DNA of 64,000 bases from Prevotella communis (GTDB taxonomy: Bacteria; Bacteroidota; Bacteroidia; Bacteroidales; Bacteroidaceae), in the NCBI RefSeq assembly GCF_022024115.1, contig NZ_CP091792.1:868001-932000 (forward strand). Direction: 5' to 3'. The position numbers and the translations under genes were made by a program. Below, piece by piece: positions 27,882 through 36,529 of the stretch (positions within the stretch are counted from its first letter, which is position 1; each line of letters opens with the position of its first letter). A model generated the notes under the pieces. The model had not been told where the DNA came from. It did not search any database and saw nothing but the letters and a program-made list of their open reading frames with translations.

Positions 27882-28241
27882 ATGGCTAAGAAAGTTTTTG
27901 TTTTTCTGACCTTTGTGGTGCTGATTCTGTTGGCAGCAATGGCTTTTTCCAAACCAGAGCCATGGGAACATCAGGCTGCGGTAAGACAGTTGGCAATGAA
28001 TGTGGTAAGTCAAGAAGTGTCTAATGCTCAGTTACCGGATGAACTGGTTGCTGCGGGTACTGATATGGCGATGAATGCTGCCGGTTCTTTCCTGCAGAGT
28101 AATATGCAGGTAGATGATTATCTGGTAGTTACCGTTGGCACGGTGAGCTTTCATGGCCAGACGCTTCCCATCACCGTCGGTGCCTTTGGCAAGGTGTTCG
28201 TTCTTGCCGACGAGGAGGATGTGAGACACATTGTAAGATGA
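27882..28241 (+). CDS. Small exported or anchored protein, possibly DUF4359-like
   Basis: A 119-residue protein with an N-terminal hydrophobic segment (KVFVFLTFVVLILLAAMAF) acting as signal peptide or anchor. A soluble domain follows, ending in a strand-rich part (DDYLVVTVGTVSFHGQTLP). Size and layout recall DUF4359 proteins, but I am not sure. The DUF5715 gene starts 11 bp later on the same strand. Confidence 0.6.
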   Translation: MAKKVFVFLTFVVLILLAAMAFSKPEPWEHQAAVRQLAMNVVSQEVSNAQLPDELVAAGTDMAMNAAGSFLQSNMQVDDYLVVTVGTVSFHGQTLPITVGAFGKVFVLADEEDVRHIVR

Positions 28242-28252
28242 GATGAAAGGAA

Positions 28253-29089
28253 ATGAAGGGTAATAATAAGCGTAAACATCGTTTTCTTGAGGTTTTTGGC
28301 GTGTCGGTGATGGTGCTGGCCTTGGTACGTTGTGCCTTTCCTGGTATCGCTACGTCATCATCCGACGTGGCAGAGGTAGCAGATAGTCTGGCAGTAGATT
28401 CTGTTGCAAACGAGCTCCCTGTTGCTGAGGTCGTTGAGGAGCCTGCGGCTGTTGAACCTGAATCTGAAGCCGTCCTGGCACCTTCTGTTTCTGCTCGCTA
28501 TGTGCCTGATGGTGAACGCTATCATCGTATTCGTAGTGTGTCCAGCTATAAAGGTGCTTTCCCTGATAGTAATAGTGTGCAATTGATTGCAGCTAACAGA
28601 TGGGGCGTTAAGCCGGTGAAGAACCGGTTGGATGCGGAAGAGAGAAAAGACGAACTGGTGTTCATTGACTGCTCACCTTATTATTATATAGACCCCTTGC
28701 ATAGCAGTATTCCATATCTGGTACCACGTGCAGCTGTTCTTCTGCAGGATATCGGTCAGGCTTTCTTTGACAGTCTGCAGGTAAAAGGTGTGCCCTTGCA
28801 TCGTTTCATCGTGACCAGCGTGCTCCGTACGCAGGAGGATGTGGCCAAGCTGCGCCGCCATAATGGCAATGCCACAGAAAACTCCTGTCATCTCTATGGC
28901 ACCACAATAGATATCTGTTATAACCGTTATAGGACAGTAGAGGATCCCGACGGCCCCAGTCGCCGTCAGGTACGCAACGACTCGTTGAAATTTATCTTGA
29001 GTGAGGTACTTAATGATATGCGTCAGCAAAATCGCTGTTTTATTAAGTACGAGGTGAAGCAGGGTTGCTTTCATATGACCGTAAGGTGA
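28253..29089 (+). CDS. DUF5715-like putative M15-type peptidoglycan peptidase
   Basis: A 278-residue protein preceded by AAAGGA 6 bp before the ATG. The N-terminus is hydrophobic, with a low-complexity Ala/Val/Glu linker to about residue 80. The C-terminal domain has VTSVLRTQEDVAKL, then ENSCHLYGTTIDI and CFHMTV at the end. This reproduces the SxHxxGxxxD ... H zinc-ligand order of VanY/D-Ala-D-Ala carboxypeptidases (M15). The likely role is periplasmic trimming of cell-wall peptides. It probably forms an operon with the preceding small gene; a terminator-like repeat follows. Confidence 0.7.
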   Translation: MKGNNKRKHRFLEVFGVSVMVLALVRCAFPGIATSSSDVAEVADSLAVDSVANELPVAEVVEEPAAVEPESEAVLAPSVSARYVPDGERYHRIRSVSSYKGAFPDSNSVQLIAANRWGVKPVKNRLDAEERKDELVFIDCSPYYYIDPLHSSIPYLVPRAAVLLQDIGQAFFDSLQVKGVPLHRFIVTSVLRTQEDVAKLRRHNGNATENSCHLYGTTIDICYNRYRTVEDPDGPSRRQVRNDSLKFILSEVLNDMRQQNRCFIKYEVKQGCFHMTVR

Positions 29090-29095
29090 AAAAAT

Positions 29096-29135
29096 AAAAA
29101 GGTAAAAGGCTAAAAAGGTAAAAAAGTGAAAAATG
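29096..29135. repeat. 8-bp-period A-rich repeat upstream of gyrA
   Basis: Units aaaaaggt, aaaaggct, aaaaaggt, aaaaaagt, gaaaaatg. Related units recur at 29265-29300, flanking the gyrA promoter. Confidence 0.75.
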
Positions 29136-29173
29136 GAAATTATTTCCTTACTTTTTTACCTTTTTGCTTTTTT
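29112..29173 (+). terminator. Terminator after the DUF5715 gene
   Basis: Perfect 16-bp inverted repeat AAAAAGGTAAAAAAGT / ACTTTTTTACCTTTTT followed by a T-rich tract. The left arm is made of two of the 8-bp units. The stem is AT-rich, so strength is uncertain. Confidence 0.55.
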
Positions 29174-29190
29174 TATCTTAATAATTTTCG

Positions 29191-29198
29191 TACCTTTG
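29191..29198 (+). promoter_or_regulatory. -7 element of gyrA
   Basis: TACCTTTG; it would give a leader of about 105 nt containing an 8-bp-period repeat. Confidence 0.5.
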
Positions 29199-29264
29199 TG
29201 CGCTGAACGAAAAAGCTAAAAACGCGTCAGCGGGCTTAAAAATGGCCTTAAACGCAATTTTGGC

Positions 29265-29300
29265 TAAAAAGTAAAAGAGTAAAAAGGTAAAAAAGTAAAA
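29265..29300. repeat. 8-bp-period repeat in the gyrA leader
   Basis: Units taaaaagt, aaaagagt, aaaaaggt, aaaaaagt, ending 10 bp before the gyrA start codon. Confidence 0.7.
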
Positions 29301-29310
29301 CGATAGAAAA

Positions 29311-31854
29311 GTGGATCAGACGATTGACAACGACAGAATTTTGAAGATTAACATCGAGGAAGAGATGAAGTCTTCGTACATCGACTATTCGATGTCCGTG
29401 ATTGTGGCCCGTGCCCTTCCTGATGTTCGTGATGGATTTAAACCTGTGCATCGCCGTATTCTTTATGGTATGATGGGTATTGGTAATACCAGTGACAAGC
29501 CACACAAGAAGTGTGCGCGTGTTGTTGGTGAGGTGCTCGGTAAGTACCACCCCCACGGCGACTCATCTGTATATGGTGCCCTGGTGCGTATGGGTCAGGA
29601 ATGGAATATGCGCTACACGCTGGTTGACGGTCAGGGTAACTTCGGTTCGGTTGACGGTGACTCACCTGCTGCCATGCGTTACACGGAGTGCCGTCTCTCT
29701 AAGATGGGTGAGCATATCATGGACGACCTGGAGAAGGATACCGTTGATATGGACCCCAACTTCGACAATACCTTGCTGGAGCCCAGCGTGATGCCTACCA
29801 AGGTGCCCAACCTGCTGGTGAATGGTGCTAACGGTATTGCCGTAGGTATGGCAACGAATATGCCTACCCATAACCTGGGTGAGGTGATTGACGGTTGCTG
29901 CGCCTTTATCGATAATCCTGAGATTGACTGCGAGGGCCTGATGCAATATATCCCCGGTCCCGACTTCCCTACAGGTGCCTATATCTATGGCCTGCAGGGC
30001 GTGAAGGATGCTTACGAGACTGGTCGTGGCCGTATCGTGATGCGTGCCAAGGCTGAGATTGAGGCTGGCGAGCAGCACGACAAGATTGTGGTGACCGAGA
30101 TTCCTTATGGTGTCAACAAGGCCGACCTCGTGGCTTATATCGCTGACCTGGCTACCCAGCATAAGATTGAGGGTATCTCAAATGTCAACGATGAATCTGG
30201 TCGTCAGGGTATGCGTATCGTGGTTGACGTGAAGCGCGATGCCAATGCCAATGTGATTCTGAACAAGCTGTTCAAGATGACAGCTCTGCAGAGCTCGTTC
30301 TCTGTGAACAATATTGCCCTGGTGCCCATCCCTGGTACTCATGGCAAGATGCGTCCGAAGTTGCTCAGCTTGCGTGAGTGTATCCGCTACTTCATTGAGC
30401 ACCGTCATGAGGTGACTATCCGTCGCACGAAGTTTGATTTGAAGAAGGCTCAGGAGCGTGCTCACATCCTGGAGGGCTTGATTATTGCAGTGAATAATAT
30501 TGACGAGGTGGTGCACATCATCCGTCAGTCTGCTACGCCTACCGATGCCCAGCGCAATTTGGAGAAGCGCTTCGATTTGGATGAGCTTCAGTCAAAGGCA
30601 ATCGTGGATATGCGTCTGAGTCAGTTGACCGGTCTGCGTGTTGACCAGTTGCATCAGGAGTATGACGACTTGATGAAGCTCATTGCCGACCTGGAAGAAA
30701 TCCTGAACAATCCTGAGCGTTGTAAGCAGGTAATGAAGGAAGACCTGCTGGAGGTGAAGGAGAAGTATGGCGACGAGCGTAAGACGGAGATTATTCCCTT
30801 CGATCATGAGTTCAATGCAGAGGACTTCTATCCCGATGATCCCGTGGTGATTACAATCAGTCACATGGGTTATATCAAGCGCACACCGCTGAGCGACTTC
30901 CATGCTCAGAGTCGTGGTGGCTTGGGTGCTAAGGGTGCCCGTCATCGTGATAACGACTTCACAGAGTATATCTATCCTGCCACCATGCACAACACGTTGC
31001 TCTTCTTCACCCAGAAGGGACGCTGCTACTGGCAGAAGTGCTACGAGATTCCTGAGGGCGACCGCAACTCTAAGGGTCGTGCCATCCAGAATATGCTCAA
31101 TATTGAGCCCGATGATGCTATCAATGCTGTATTGCGCATCAAGAACTTCAACGACGAGGAGTTCCTGAAGACACACTACGTGATGTTTGCTACCAAGCAG
31201 GGTATTATCAAGAAGACCTGTCTGTACGACTACCGCAACGTGCGTGCTGCCGGTGTTCGTGCTATCAATATCAACGAGGGCGACCAGGTAGTAGGCGTTC
31301 GTCTGACCAATGGTCATAACGAGATCCTGCTGGCCAACCGCAACGGACGTGCCGTTCGCTTCAACGAGGATGCTGTTCGCACCATGGGCCGTGTGTCAAC
31401 GGGTGTGATTGGTATGCGTCTCGATGGTGGCGACGACGAGGTAGTAGGCATGGTATGCGTGAACGATCCTCAGACCGAGACCATCATGGTGGTCAGCGAG
31501 AACGGTTATGGTAAGCGTTCGGATATCGAGGACTATCGTATCACCAACCGTGGTACCAAAGGTGTGAAGACCCTCGCTATCACAGAGAAGACTGGCCGAC
31601 TGGTGGCTATCAAGGTGGTGACAGACGAGAACGACCTGATGATTATCAACAAGAGCGGAATCCTAATCCGTCTGAATGTCAGCGAGGTACGTGTCATGGG
31701 TCGTGCTACTCAGGGCGTCCGTCTGATTAACCTGACCAAGAAGAACGATACCATTGCCAGCGTCTGCAAGGTGCAGAAAGCCACTGAGGAGGAGCTGGCT
31801 GAGGAGCAGGAGAATCAGGAGGCAGTAGAAAACCAGGAAACAAATAACGAATAA
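29311..31854 (+). CDS. gyrA: DNA gyrase subunit A
   Basis: An 847-residue protein from a GTG start (MDQTIDNDRILKINIEEEMK, as in other Bacteroidales). It cuts and rejoins DNA in the A2B2 gyrase. The active tyrosine is Tyr124 in AMRYTECRL. The quinolone region reads HPHGDSSVYGAL: Ser85 matches E. coli Ser83, and Gly89 replaces E. coli Asp87. The C-terminal beta-pinwheel starts near residue 510; its GyrA box is QSRGGLG instead of QRRGGKG. An acidic Glu/Gln tail ends the protein. No gyrB is adjacent, and two TPR genes follow on the same strand. Confidence 0.97.
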   Translation: MDQTIDNDRILKINIEEEMKSSYIDYSMSVIVARALPDVRDGFKPVHRRILYGMMGIGNTSDKPHKKCARVVGEVLGKYHPHGDSSVYGALVRMGQEWNMRYTLVDGQGNFGSVDGDSPAAMRYTECRLSKMGEHIMDDLEKDTVDMDPNFDNTLLEPSVMPTKVPNLLVNGANGIAVGMATNMPTHNLGEVIDGCCAFIDNPEIDCEGLMQYIPGPDFPTGAYIYGLQGVKDAYETGRGRIVMRAKAEIEAGEQHDKIVVTEIPYGVNKADLVAYIADLATQHKIEGISNVNDESGRQGMRIVVDVKRDANANVILNKLFKMTALQSSFSVNNIALVPIPGTHGKMRPKLLSLRECIRYFIEHRHEVTIRRTKFDLKKAQERAHILEGLIIAVNNIDEVVHIIRQSATPTDAQRNLEKRFDLDELQSKAIVDMRLSQLTGLRVDQLHQEYDDLMKLIADLEEILNNPERCKQVMKEDLLEVKEKYGDERKTEIIPFDHEFNAEDFYPDDPVVITISHMGYIKRTPLSDFHAQSRGGLGAKGARHRDNDFTEYIYPATMHNTLLFFTQKGRCYWQKCYEIPEGDRNSKGRAIQNMLNIEPDDAINAVLRIKNFNDEEFLKTHYVMFATKQGIIKKTCLYDYRNVRAAGVRAININEGDQVVGVRLTNGHNEILLANRNGRAVRFNEDAVRTMGRVSTGVIGMRLDGGDDEVVGMVCVNDPQTETIMVVSENGYGKRSDIEDYRITNRGTKGVKTLAITEKTGRLVAIKVVTDENDLMIINKSGILIRLNVSEVRVMGRATQGVRLINLTKKNDTIASVCKVQKATEEELAEEQENQEAVENQETNNE

Positions 31855-31874
31855 CTGTTTAACTAATAAATAAT

Positions 31875-33140
31875 ATGAATATGAAAAAACTAATGATTAT
31901 GGCTCTGATGGCAGGTGCTGCCACCACAGCCTTTGCACAGGATGCAGTGGTGAAAGAAGCCAAGAAACTGCAGTCAAAAGGTGACTTTGATGCTGCCGCT
32001 CAGGTGTTGGCTCCTGCACTCACCTCAAGCGAGACAACAGACAAGGCAGCAGCATGGAATCTTCAGGCTGATATTATGTTTGCTAAGTTCTCTGCCATTC
32101 AGGAGGAGAACCTGAAGAATCAGGTGGCTCAGAAGAAAGTGGCTTTCGATACCCTGGGTATGAACAATGCCTGTTATGAGGCCCTGAAGGCTGCTATCGA
32201 GTGCGATAAGTATGACGTACTGCCCAATGAGAAGGGTAAGGTAAAGATTCGCTACCGTCAGGGAAACCAGCAGCGCATGATGAATGTTCGCTTGAACCTG
32301 ATCAATGCCGGTCTGTTCGACTATAACCACAAGAACCTCGACGGTGCTCTTGCTAAGTGGTCGCTCTATATCGACAGCCCTGAGAATCCACTGTTTACGG
32401 GGTTCGCTGATGTGGCTGACCTGAGCAAGGACCAGTATCGTTCTGAGATTGCTTACTATGCAGGTCTGGTGGCTTATCAGAAGAAAGACTACGCTACTGC
32501 AGAGAAGTATGCACATATCGCAGCCCAGGATCCTAAGAAGGCTGCTGAGGCTAACGAGATTCTGCTCTTCTCTAAGAAGGAGACCATGAAGACTGCCGAG
32601 GACTCACTGGCTTATGTCAACACGGTAAAGGATCTGCACAAGGCCAATCCTGAGGAGGAACGCTACTTCAACCTGTTGATGGAGTTCTATACCCGTTCAA
32701 ACAACCAGAAGGCTCTGGCTGCTTGGGCTGAGGAAGAAATTGCTCTGAATGCTGAGAACAAGATGGCTTGGGCCCTGAAGGGTGAGGTGCAGATGAACGA
32801 GCGCGACTGGGACAATGCTGTTGAGTCTTACAAGAAGGCTATCGAGATTGATCCTACCTTCATCCAGTGTATCTTCAATGCTGGTGTATGTCTGAATGGT
32901 AAGGCCATCGACCTGAAGGATAAGTTGGCCGACAAGAATACTGGCGGTCTGACAAAGGCTAATGCCGACAAGGTGAAGGCTATCCTGACCGATGCCCTGT
33001 CATTCCTGGAGCGTGCCAAAGAACTGGATCCCGATCGTGAGAAGGTGAACTGGGCATATCCTCTCTATCAGATTTACTATTCGCTGGGCAACAAGGCCAA
33101 GTCTGACGAGATGGAGGCCCTGGTGAATGCCGGACGATAA
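31875..33140 (+). CDS. Exported TPR-repeat protein
   Basis: A 421-residue protein with signal peptide MNMKKLMIMALMAGAATTAFA and mature start QDAVVKEAKK. It is composed of TPR-like helical pairs, for example around NAVESYKKAIEIDPTFIQCI. It is probably a periplasmic or outer-membrane-associated scaffold. It starts 20 bp after gyrA and is followed at 22 bp by another TPR gene with similar N-terminal logic; the two may be old duplicates. Confidence 0.8.
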   Translation: MNMKKLMIMALMAGAATTAFAQDAVVKEAKKLQSKGDFDAAAQVLAPALTSSETTDKAAAWNLQADIMFAKFSAIQEENLKNQVAQKKVAFDTLGMNNACYEALKAAIECDKYDVLPNEKGKVKIRYRQGNQQRMMNVRLNLINAGLFDYNHKNLDGALAKWSLYIDSPENPLFTGFADVADLSKDQYRSEIAYYAGLVAYQKKDYATAEKYAHIAAQDPKKAAEANEILLFSKKETMKTAEDSLAYVNTVKDLHKANPEEERYFNLLMEFYTRSNNQKALAAWAEEEIALNAENKMAWALKGEVQMNERDWDNAVESYKKAIEIDPTFIQCIFNAGVCLNGKAIDLKDKLADKNTGGLTKANADKVKAILTDALSFLERAKELDPDREKVNWAYPLYQIYYSLGNKAKSDEMEALVNAGR

Positions 33141-33162
33141 TATCAACCCTTTAAATTAGAGA

Positions 33163-34317
33163 ATGAAGCAACTCATTGCAGTTACGCTTCTCTTATTGAT
33201 GACGACACCGTGCTTGATGGCTCAGAAGAAAGAGCTTAGTCAGGCACGGTCGTCTATCAAGAGTGGCAAATACGCAGATGCTGAGAAAACATTGACAGCT
33301 CTGCTGAAAGACTCGACCAACCGTACCAACAAGCGTATCTGGCTGGCCTACTACGATGCCGTGCTTGGACAGTATGAGCAGGGCAACGAGAAACTGTATC
33401 TCAAACAGCAATACGATACGGCATCTTTCTTTGCGAAGGCTCTTCAGATGCTGACCATTGCAGAGACACTTGACAGTCTCACAACAGATAATCGTAAGAG
33501 CCTCTCACAACAGCTAAATGCGCTGCGCCCTAATATCTTCAATGGGGGCTCTTTCCTGTTGAGAAAGAATAAATGGGCTGATGCCTATCGCTATTATGAG
33601 GCCTATCTGGACTGCGCCCGTCAGCCTCTGTTTCAGGCCTATCATTACGACTCCCTTGATACTCGTATGTCTGAGGCGGCCTATTGGGCTACCTATTGCG
33701 GCTACAAACAGCAAGACCCTGTGCTGACGCTCCGTTACAGTAAGCGTGCGCTCCAGGACACGGCCAAGGCCGATTTTACCCTGCAGTTTATTGCTGAGGC
33801 CCGCCGCTTGCTCAAGGATGATGAACTGTATGTGCAGACCCTCGAAGAGGGCTTCCGCCGTTATCCACAGTTCCATTATTTCTTCCCTCGCCTGATGGAC
33901 GCCTATGCCAATATGGGCCAGCACGAGAAAGCCTTGGCGCTGACTGATAGTGCGCTGACAGTCAATCCCTCCAGCGAACTGTTTCTCTTTGCTAAGTCCA
34001 CCACGCTATTGCGTATGGAGCGCTATGCGGAGAGTATCAAGTATAGTGAGCGACTCATAGAATTGAATCCAAATCTGGCCGAACCTTATTTCAATGCTGG
34101 TACGGCTTATGTCAATATAGCTGAACGTCAAAACGACAAGCGCGATAAGAAGCTGATGCGCCAGGCTTATCAGAAGGCCTGTCCTTTTATGGAGCACTAT
34201 CGCAAACTGATGCCCAAGGAGAAGGCTAAGTGGGCTCCTGTGCTCTATCGTATCTACCTGAATCTGAATATGGGTAAGCAGTTTGACGAGATCGACAGAC
34301 TGTTAAAGGAAAAGTGA
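33163..34317 (+). CDS. Exported TPR-repeat protein
   Basis: A 384-residue protein with signal peptide MKQLIAVTLLLLMTTPCLMA. TPR-like units run through the protein (KSGKYADAEKTLTALLKD, MERYAESIKYSERLIELNPN). It has the same strand and architecture as the preceding gene. Partner unknown. It is followed 30 bp later by the WecB-like gene. Confidence 0.8.
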   Translation: MKQLIAVTLLLLMTTPCLMAQKKELSQARSSIKSGKYADAEKTLTALLKDSTNRTNKRIWLAYYDAVLGQYEQGNEKLYLKQQYDTASFFAKALQMLTIAETLDSLTTDNRKSLSQQLNALRPNIFNGGSFLLRKNKWADAYRYYEAYLDCARQPLFQAYHYDSLDTRMSEAAYWATYCGYKQQDPVLTLRYSKRALQDTAKADFTLQFIAEARRLLKDDELYVQTLEEGFRRYPQFHYFFPRLMDAYANMGQHEKALALTDSALTVNPSSELFLFAKSTTLLRMERYAESIKYSERLIELNPNLAEPYFNAGTAYVNIAERQNDKRDKKLMRQAYQKACPFMEHYRKLMPKEKAKWAPVLYRIYLNLNMGKQFDEIDRLLKEK

Positions 34318-34347
34318 ATAGTGAAAAGAGAATAATTTGCTACCGCT

Positions 34348-35409
34348 ATGAAAAATATTTGTATTGTTGCGGGCGCACGCCCTAATTTTGTGAAGGTGGC
34401 ACCTCTGATTCGTGCCATTGAGAAGGCTGAGGGTGCCGAGTATGAACTGGTATATACTGGTCGTGAGGACGATCCTACTTTGGAGACCTCGCTCTTCGAT
34501 GATTTGCAGATGCCGCGCCCGTCTGTGTTCTTTGGTGTCGACAGTACCATCCTGAATGAGATAACCAGTAGGGTGATGGCTCATTTTGATGCTTATCTGG
34601 AGGAGAATCCTGCTGATGTGGTGATTGTGGTCGACGACCTTGCCTCTACGATGGCGGCTGCTATCGTTACCAAGAAACGAGGCATCAAACTGGCACATCT
34701 TGTGGCAGGCACCCGTTCGTTTGATATGAATATGCCTAAGGAGGTGAACCGCCTGGTTATTGATGCCCTCAGCGACTATCTCTTTACGGCCGGCACACGC
34801 AGTAATAGTGTGGCTGCACGCGAACAGTCGGATAGCAACAATACTTATATGGTGGGAAATATCCTGATGGATACCCTCCGCTTTAATCATCAGCGTCTGC
34901 AAAAACCAGCTTTGGATATAGAACCGGGCTCATATTTCGTGTTTACTGTAAACAGAAAGGCGCTCTTAGCCGATGAGGATAAGTTGAAGAAGATGCTTAT
35001 TGCCATGTCCGAGGCTGCAGGCGGTACACCTATCATTGCGCCTTTGCGAGGCAAAGCTCTTGAAGTGGTTTCAGGTTTCAGGTTTCAAGTTTCAAACCTG
35101 AAACCTCAACCCTCCCTGAGTTATCTTGAATTCGGTTGGTTGACGGCTCATGCCAAGGGTATCATCACGGATAGTGGTAATGTAGCCGAGGAAGCTACGT
35201 TCAACAGTGTGCCTTGTATCACGCTGAACAGCTATACAGAGCATCAGGAGACGGTCAGCGTAGGTAGTAATGTCCTGGTGGGTGAAGATCCTCAGCGACT
35301 GAAGGAGGAGATGCAGCGTATCGAGGCCGGACAATGGAAGAAATGTGCCCTTCCTGACCGATGGGATGGTCGTACGGCAGAACGTATCGTACAGATTCTG
35401 TTGGGCTAA
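34348..35409 (+). CDS. UDP-GlcNAc 2-epimerase-like protein with altered active site
   Basis: A 353-residue protein with the GT-B fold of WecB/MnaA: VAGARPNFVKVAPLI at the start and DSGNVAEEA near residue 275. However, the usual catalytic positions are changed. HVEAG reads HLVAG (Val119), PEE reads PKE (Lys131) and the THRRE motif reads TVNRKA (Asn202); only the Asp of the HGD motif is kept (Asp97). Around residues 240-255 a 7-bp-period repeat encodes an insertion (VSGFRFQVSNLKPQPS). The fold is clear; epimerase activity is doubtful. It may follow the TPR genes in one transcript, with a terminator after it. Confidence 0.75.
   Translation: MKNICIVAGARPNFVKVAPLIRAIEKAEGAEYELVYTGREDDPTLETSLFDDLQMPRPSVFFGVDSTILNEITSRVMAHFDAYLEENPADVVIVVDDLASTMAAAIVTKKRGIKLAHLVAGTRSFDMNMPKEVNRLVIDALSDYLFTAGTRSNSVAAREQSDSNNTYMVGNILMDTLRFNHQRLQKPALDIEPGSYFVFTVNRKALLADEDKLKKMLIAMSEAAGGTPIIAPLRGKALEVVSGFRFQVSNLKPQPSLSYLEFGWLTAHAKGIITDSGNVAEEATFNSVPCITLNSYTEHQETVSVGSNVLVGEDPQRLKEEMQRIEAGQWKKCALPDRWDGRTAERIVQILLG
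35067..35108. repeat. 7-bp-period repeat, partly inverted, inside the WecB-like gene
   Basis: Units ggtttca (three times), agtttca, then the complementary aacctga and aacctca, so it can fold back. It encodes a segment absent from standard WecB. Confidence 0.8.
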
Positions 35410-35412
35410 AGA

Positions 35413-35456
35413 TAAAAAAGAGCGGTTAGACATTTGCCTAACCGCTTTTTCTTTTA
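35413..35456. terminator. Bidirectional terminator
   Basis: AGCGGTTAG / CTAACCGCT stem with A run before and T run after, between the convergent WecB-like and rubrerythrin genes. Confidence 0.8.
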
Positions 35457-35457
35457 A

Positions 35458-36000
35458 TTAATAGTTTTCTGCCTTTACCTGGAAGTAAGCCTTGGGATGA
35501 TCGCAGACGGGACAAATCTCGGGTGCCTTCTTGCCGATGATGATATGTCCGCAGTTGCTGCACTGCCAGATAACGTCGTTGTCTTTGGAGAATACACACT
35601 CCTTCTTGACGTTGTCGAGCAACTTGCGATAACGCTCCTCGTGCTCTTTCTCGATCTTTGCTACCATTCTGAACTTTGCGGCAATCTCCTTGAAACCCTC
35701 TTCGTCAGCCTCCTCGGCCATGCGGGCATACATGTCTGTCCACTCGAAGTTCTCACCGTTGGCTGCATCCTCAAGGTTGGCCATTGTGTCGTTGATCTTG
35801 CCACCATTCAGGTATTTAAACCATATCTCAGCATGCTCCTTCTCATTAGCAGCTGTCTCCAGGAAGATATTACTAATCTGTACAAAACCATCCTTCTTTG
35901 CTTTTGAAGCATAGTAGGTGTACTTGTTGCGTGCCTGACTCTCGCCTGCAAAAGCTTCCTGCAGGTTTTTCTCTGTCTTTGTTCCTTTCAAATCTTTCAT
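35458..36000 (-). CDS. rbr: Rubrerythrin
   Basis: A 180-residue protein. An N-terminal four-helix diiron domain has the carboxylate ligands in [21 protein letters not shown] and IEKEHEERY. The C-terminal rubredoxin-like domain has CSNCGHI and CPVCDHP for the iron-sulfur-free FeS4 site. It reduces hydrogen peroxide in the cytoplasm of anaerobes. Monocistronic with its own -7 box. Confidence 0.95.
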   Translation of the reverse strand: MKDLKGTKTEKNLQEAFAGESQARNKYTYYASKAKKDGFVQISNIFLETAANEKEHAEIWFKYLNGGKINDTMANLEDAANGENFEWTDMYARMAEEADEEGFKEIAAKFRMVAKIEKEHEERYRKLLDNVKKECVFSKDNDVIWQCSNCGHIIIGKKAPEICPVCDHPKAYFQVKAENY

Positions 36001-36052
36001 TTCTGTAAGTGTTTGTTTAGTGAATAATTGGGTTAGTTTTATTTCTCAGCCA

Positions 36053-36060
36053 CAAAGTTA
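36053..36060 (-). promoter_or_regulatory. -7 element of the rubrerythrin gene
   Basis: TAACTTTG on the minus strand about 55 bp before the start; no clear -33 TTTG. Confidence 0.5.
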
Positions 36061-36163
36061 CGAATTAGTTTCCGAATAAAAAAATAAAGGTCGTATTTTT
36101 TTTTATGATTGAGCCTAATCATCACACGATTCCCTCAAAAACTTCACTCGTGTGAAATCATCG

Positions 36164-36211
36164 ATTGACTCGAGTCAATTCATGAAATCACTCGAGTCAA
36201 TTCATGAATTC
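36164..36211. repeat. Tandem palindromic 22-bp repeats
   Basis: Two 22-bp units starting actcgagtcaattcatgaa at 36168 and 36190, with one mismatch. The first is part of a 16-bp palindrome ATTGACTCGAGTCAAT (36164-36179), and ATTCATGAAT ends the second. Function unknown; operator or REP-like element are options. Confidence 0.75.
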
Positions 36212-36394
36212 AGCTATATATATGCGCGCCCCGATATTTTAGGGTGACTGATTCTTCAATTTTACTCTATGTTACGAAATGCAAACATCTGCCATAAAAA
36301 TCTTTCAAAGTGGTACACAAATTAAGCGAAAATGTGCATAATCAATAATAAATTGACAGAATTTGTACGTTTTTGAAACTTTTTTGGCATTTTA

Positions 36395-36426
36395 TTTGTA
36401 TATTTAATAATTCTTACGTATTTTTG
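36395..36426 (+). promoter_or_regulatory. Promoter of the SusC/SusD operon
   Basis: TTTG (36395-36398), exactly 20 bp, TATTTTTG (36419-36426). Leader of about 100 nt. Confidence 0.75.
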
Positions 36427-36529
36427 CACGCTGATAGGAAAAATTAGTGAAAAGAAAGCGATGTACGCGCGAACAATATTGATAATATAATAATACTTTA
36501 ACAATTAACTTAAAAAACGAGAGAGATTT

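Larger units (their letters stand above)
36001..36529. other. Intergenic region between rubrerythrin and the SusC operon
   Basis: 529 bp without a gene. It holds the two divergent promoters, an 8-bp inverted repeat (TCACACGA 36122-36129 with TCGTGTGA 36148-36155) and a pair of palindrome-bearing 22-bp repeats. The rest is AT-rich, with nothing recognised. Confidence 0.7.
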
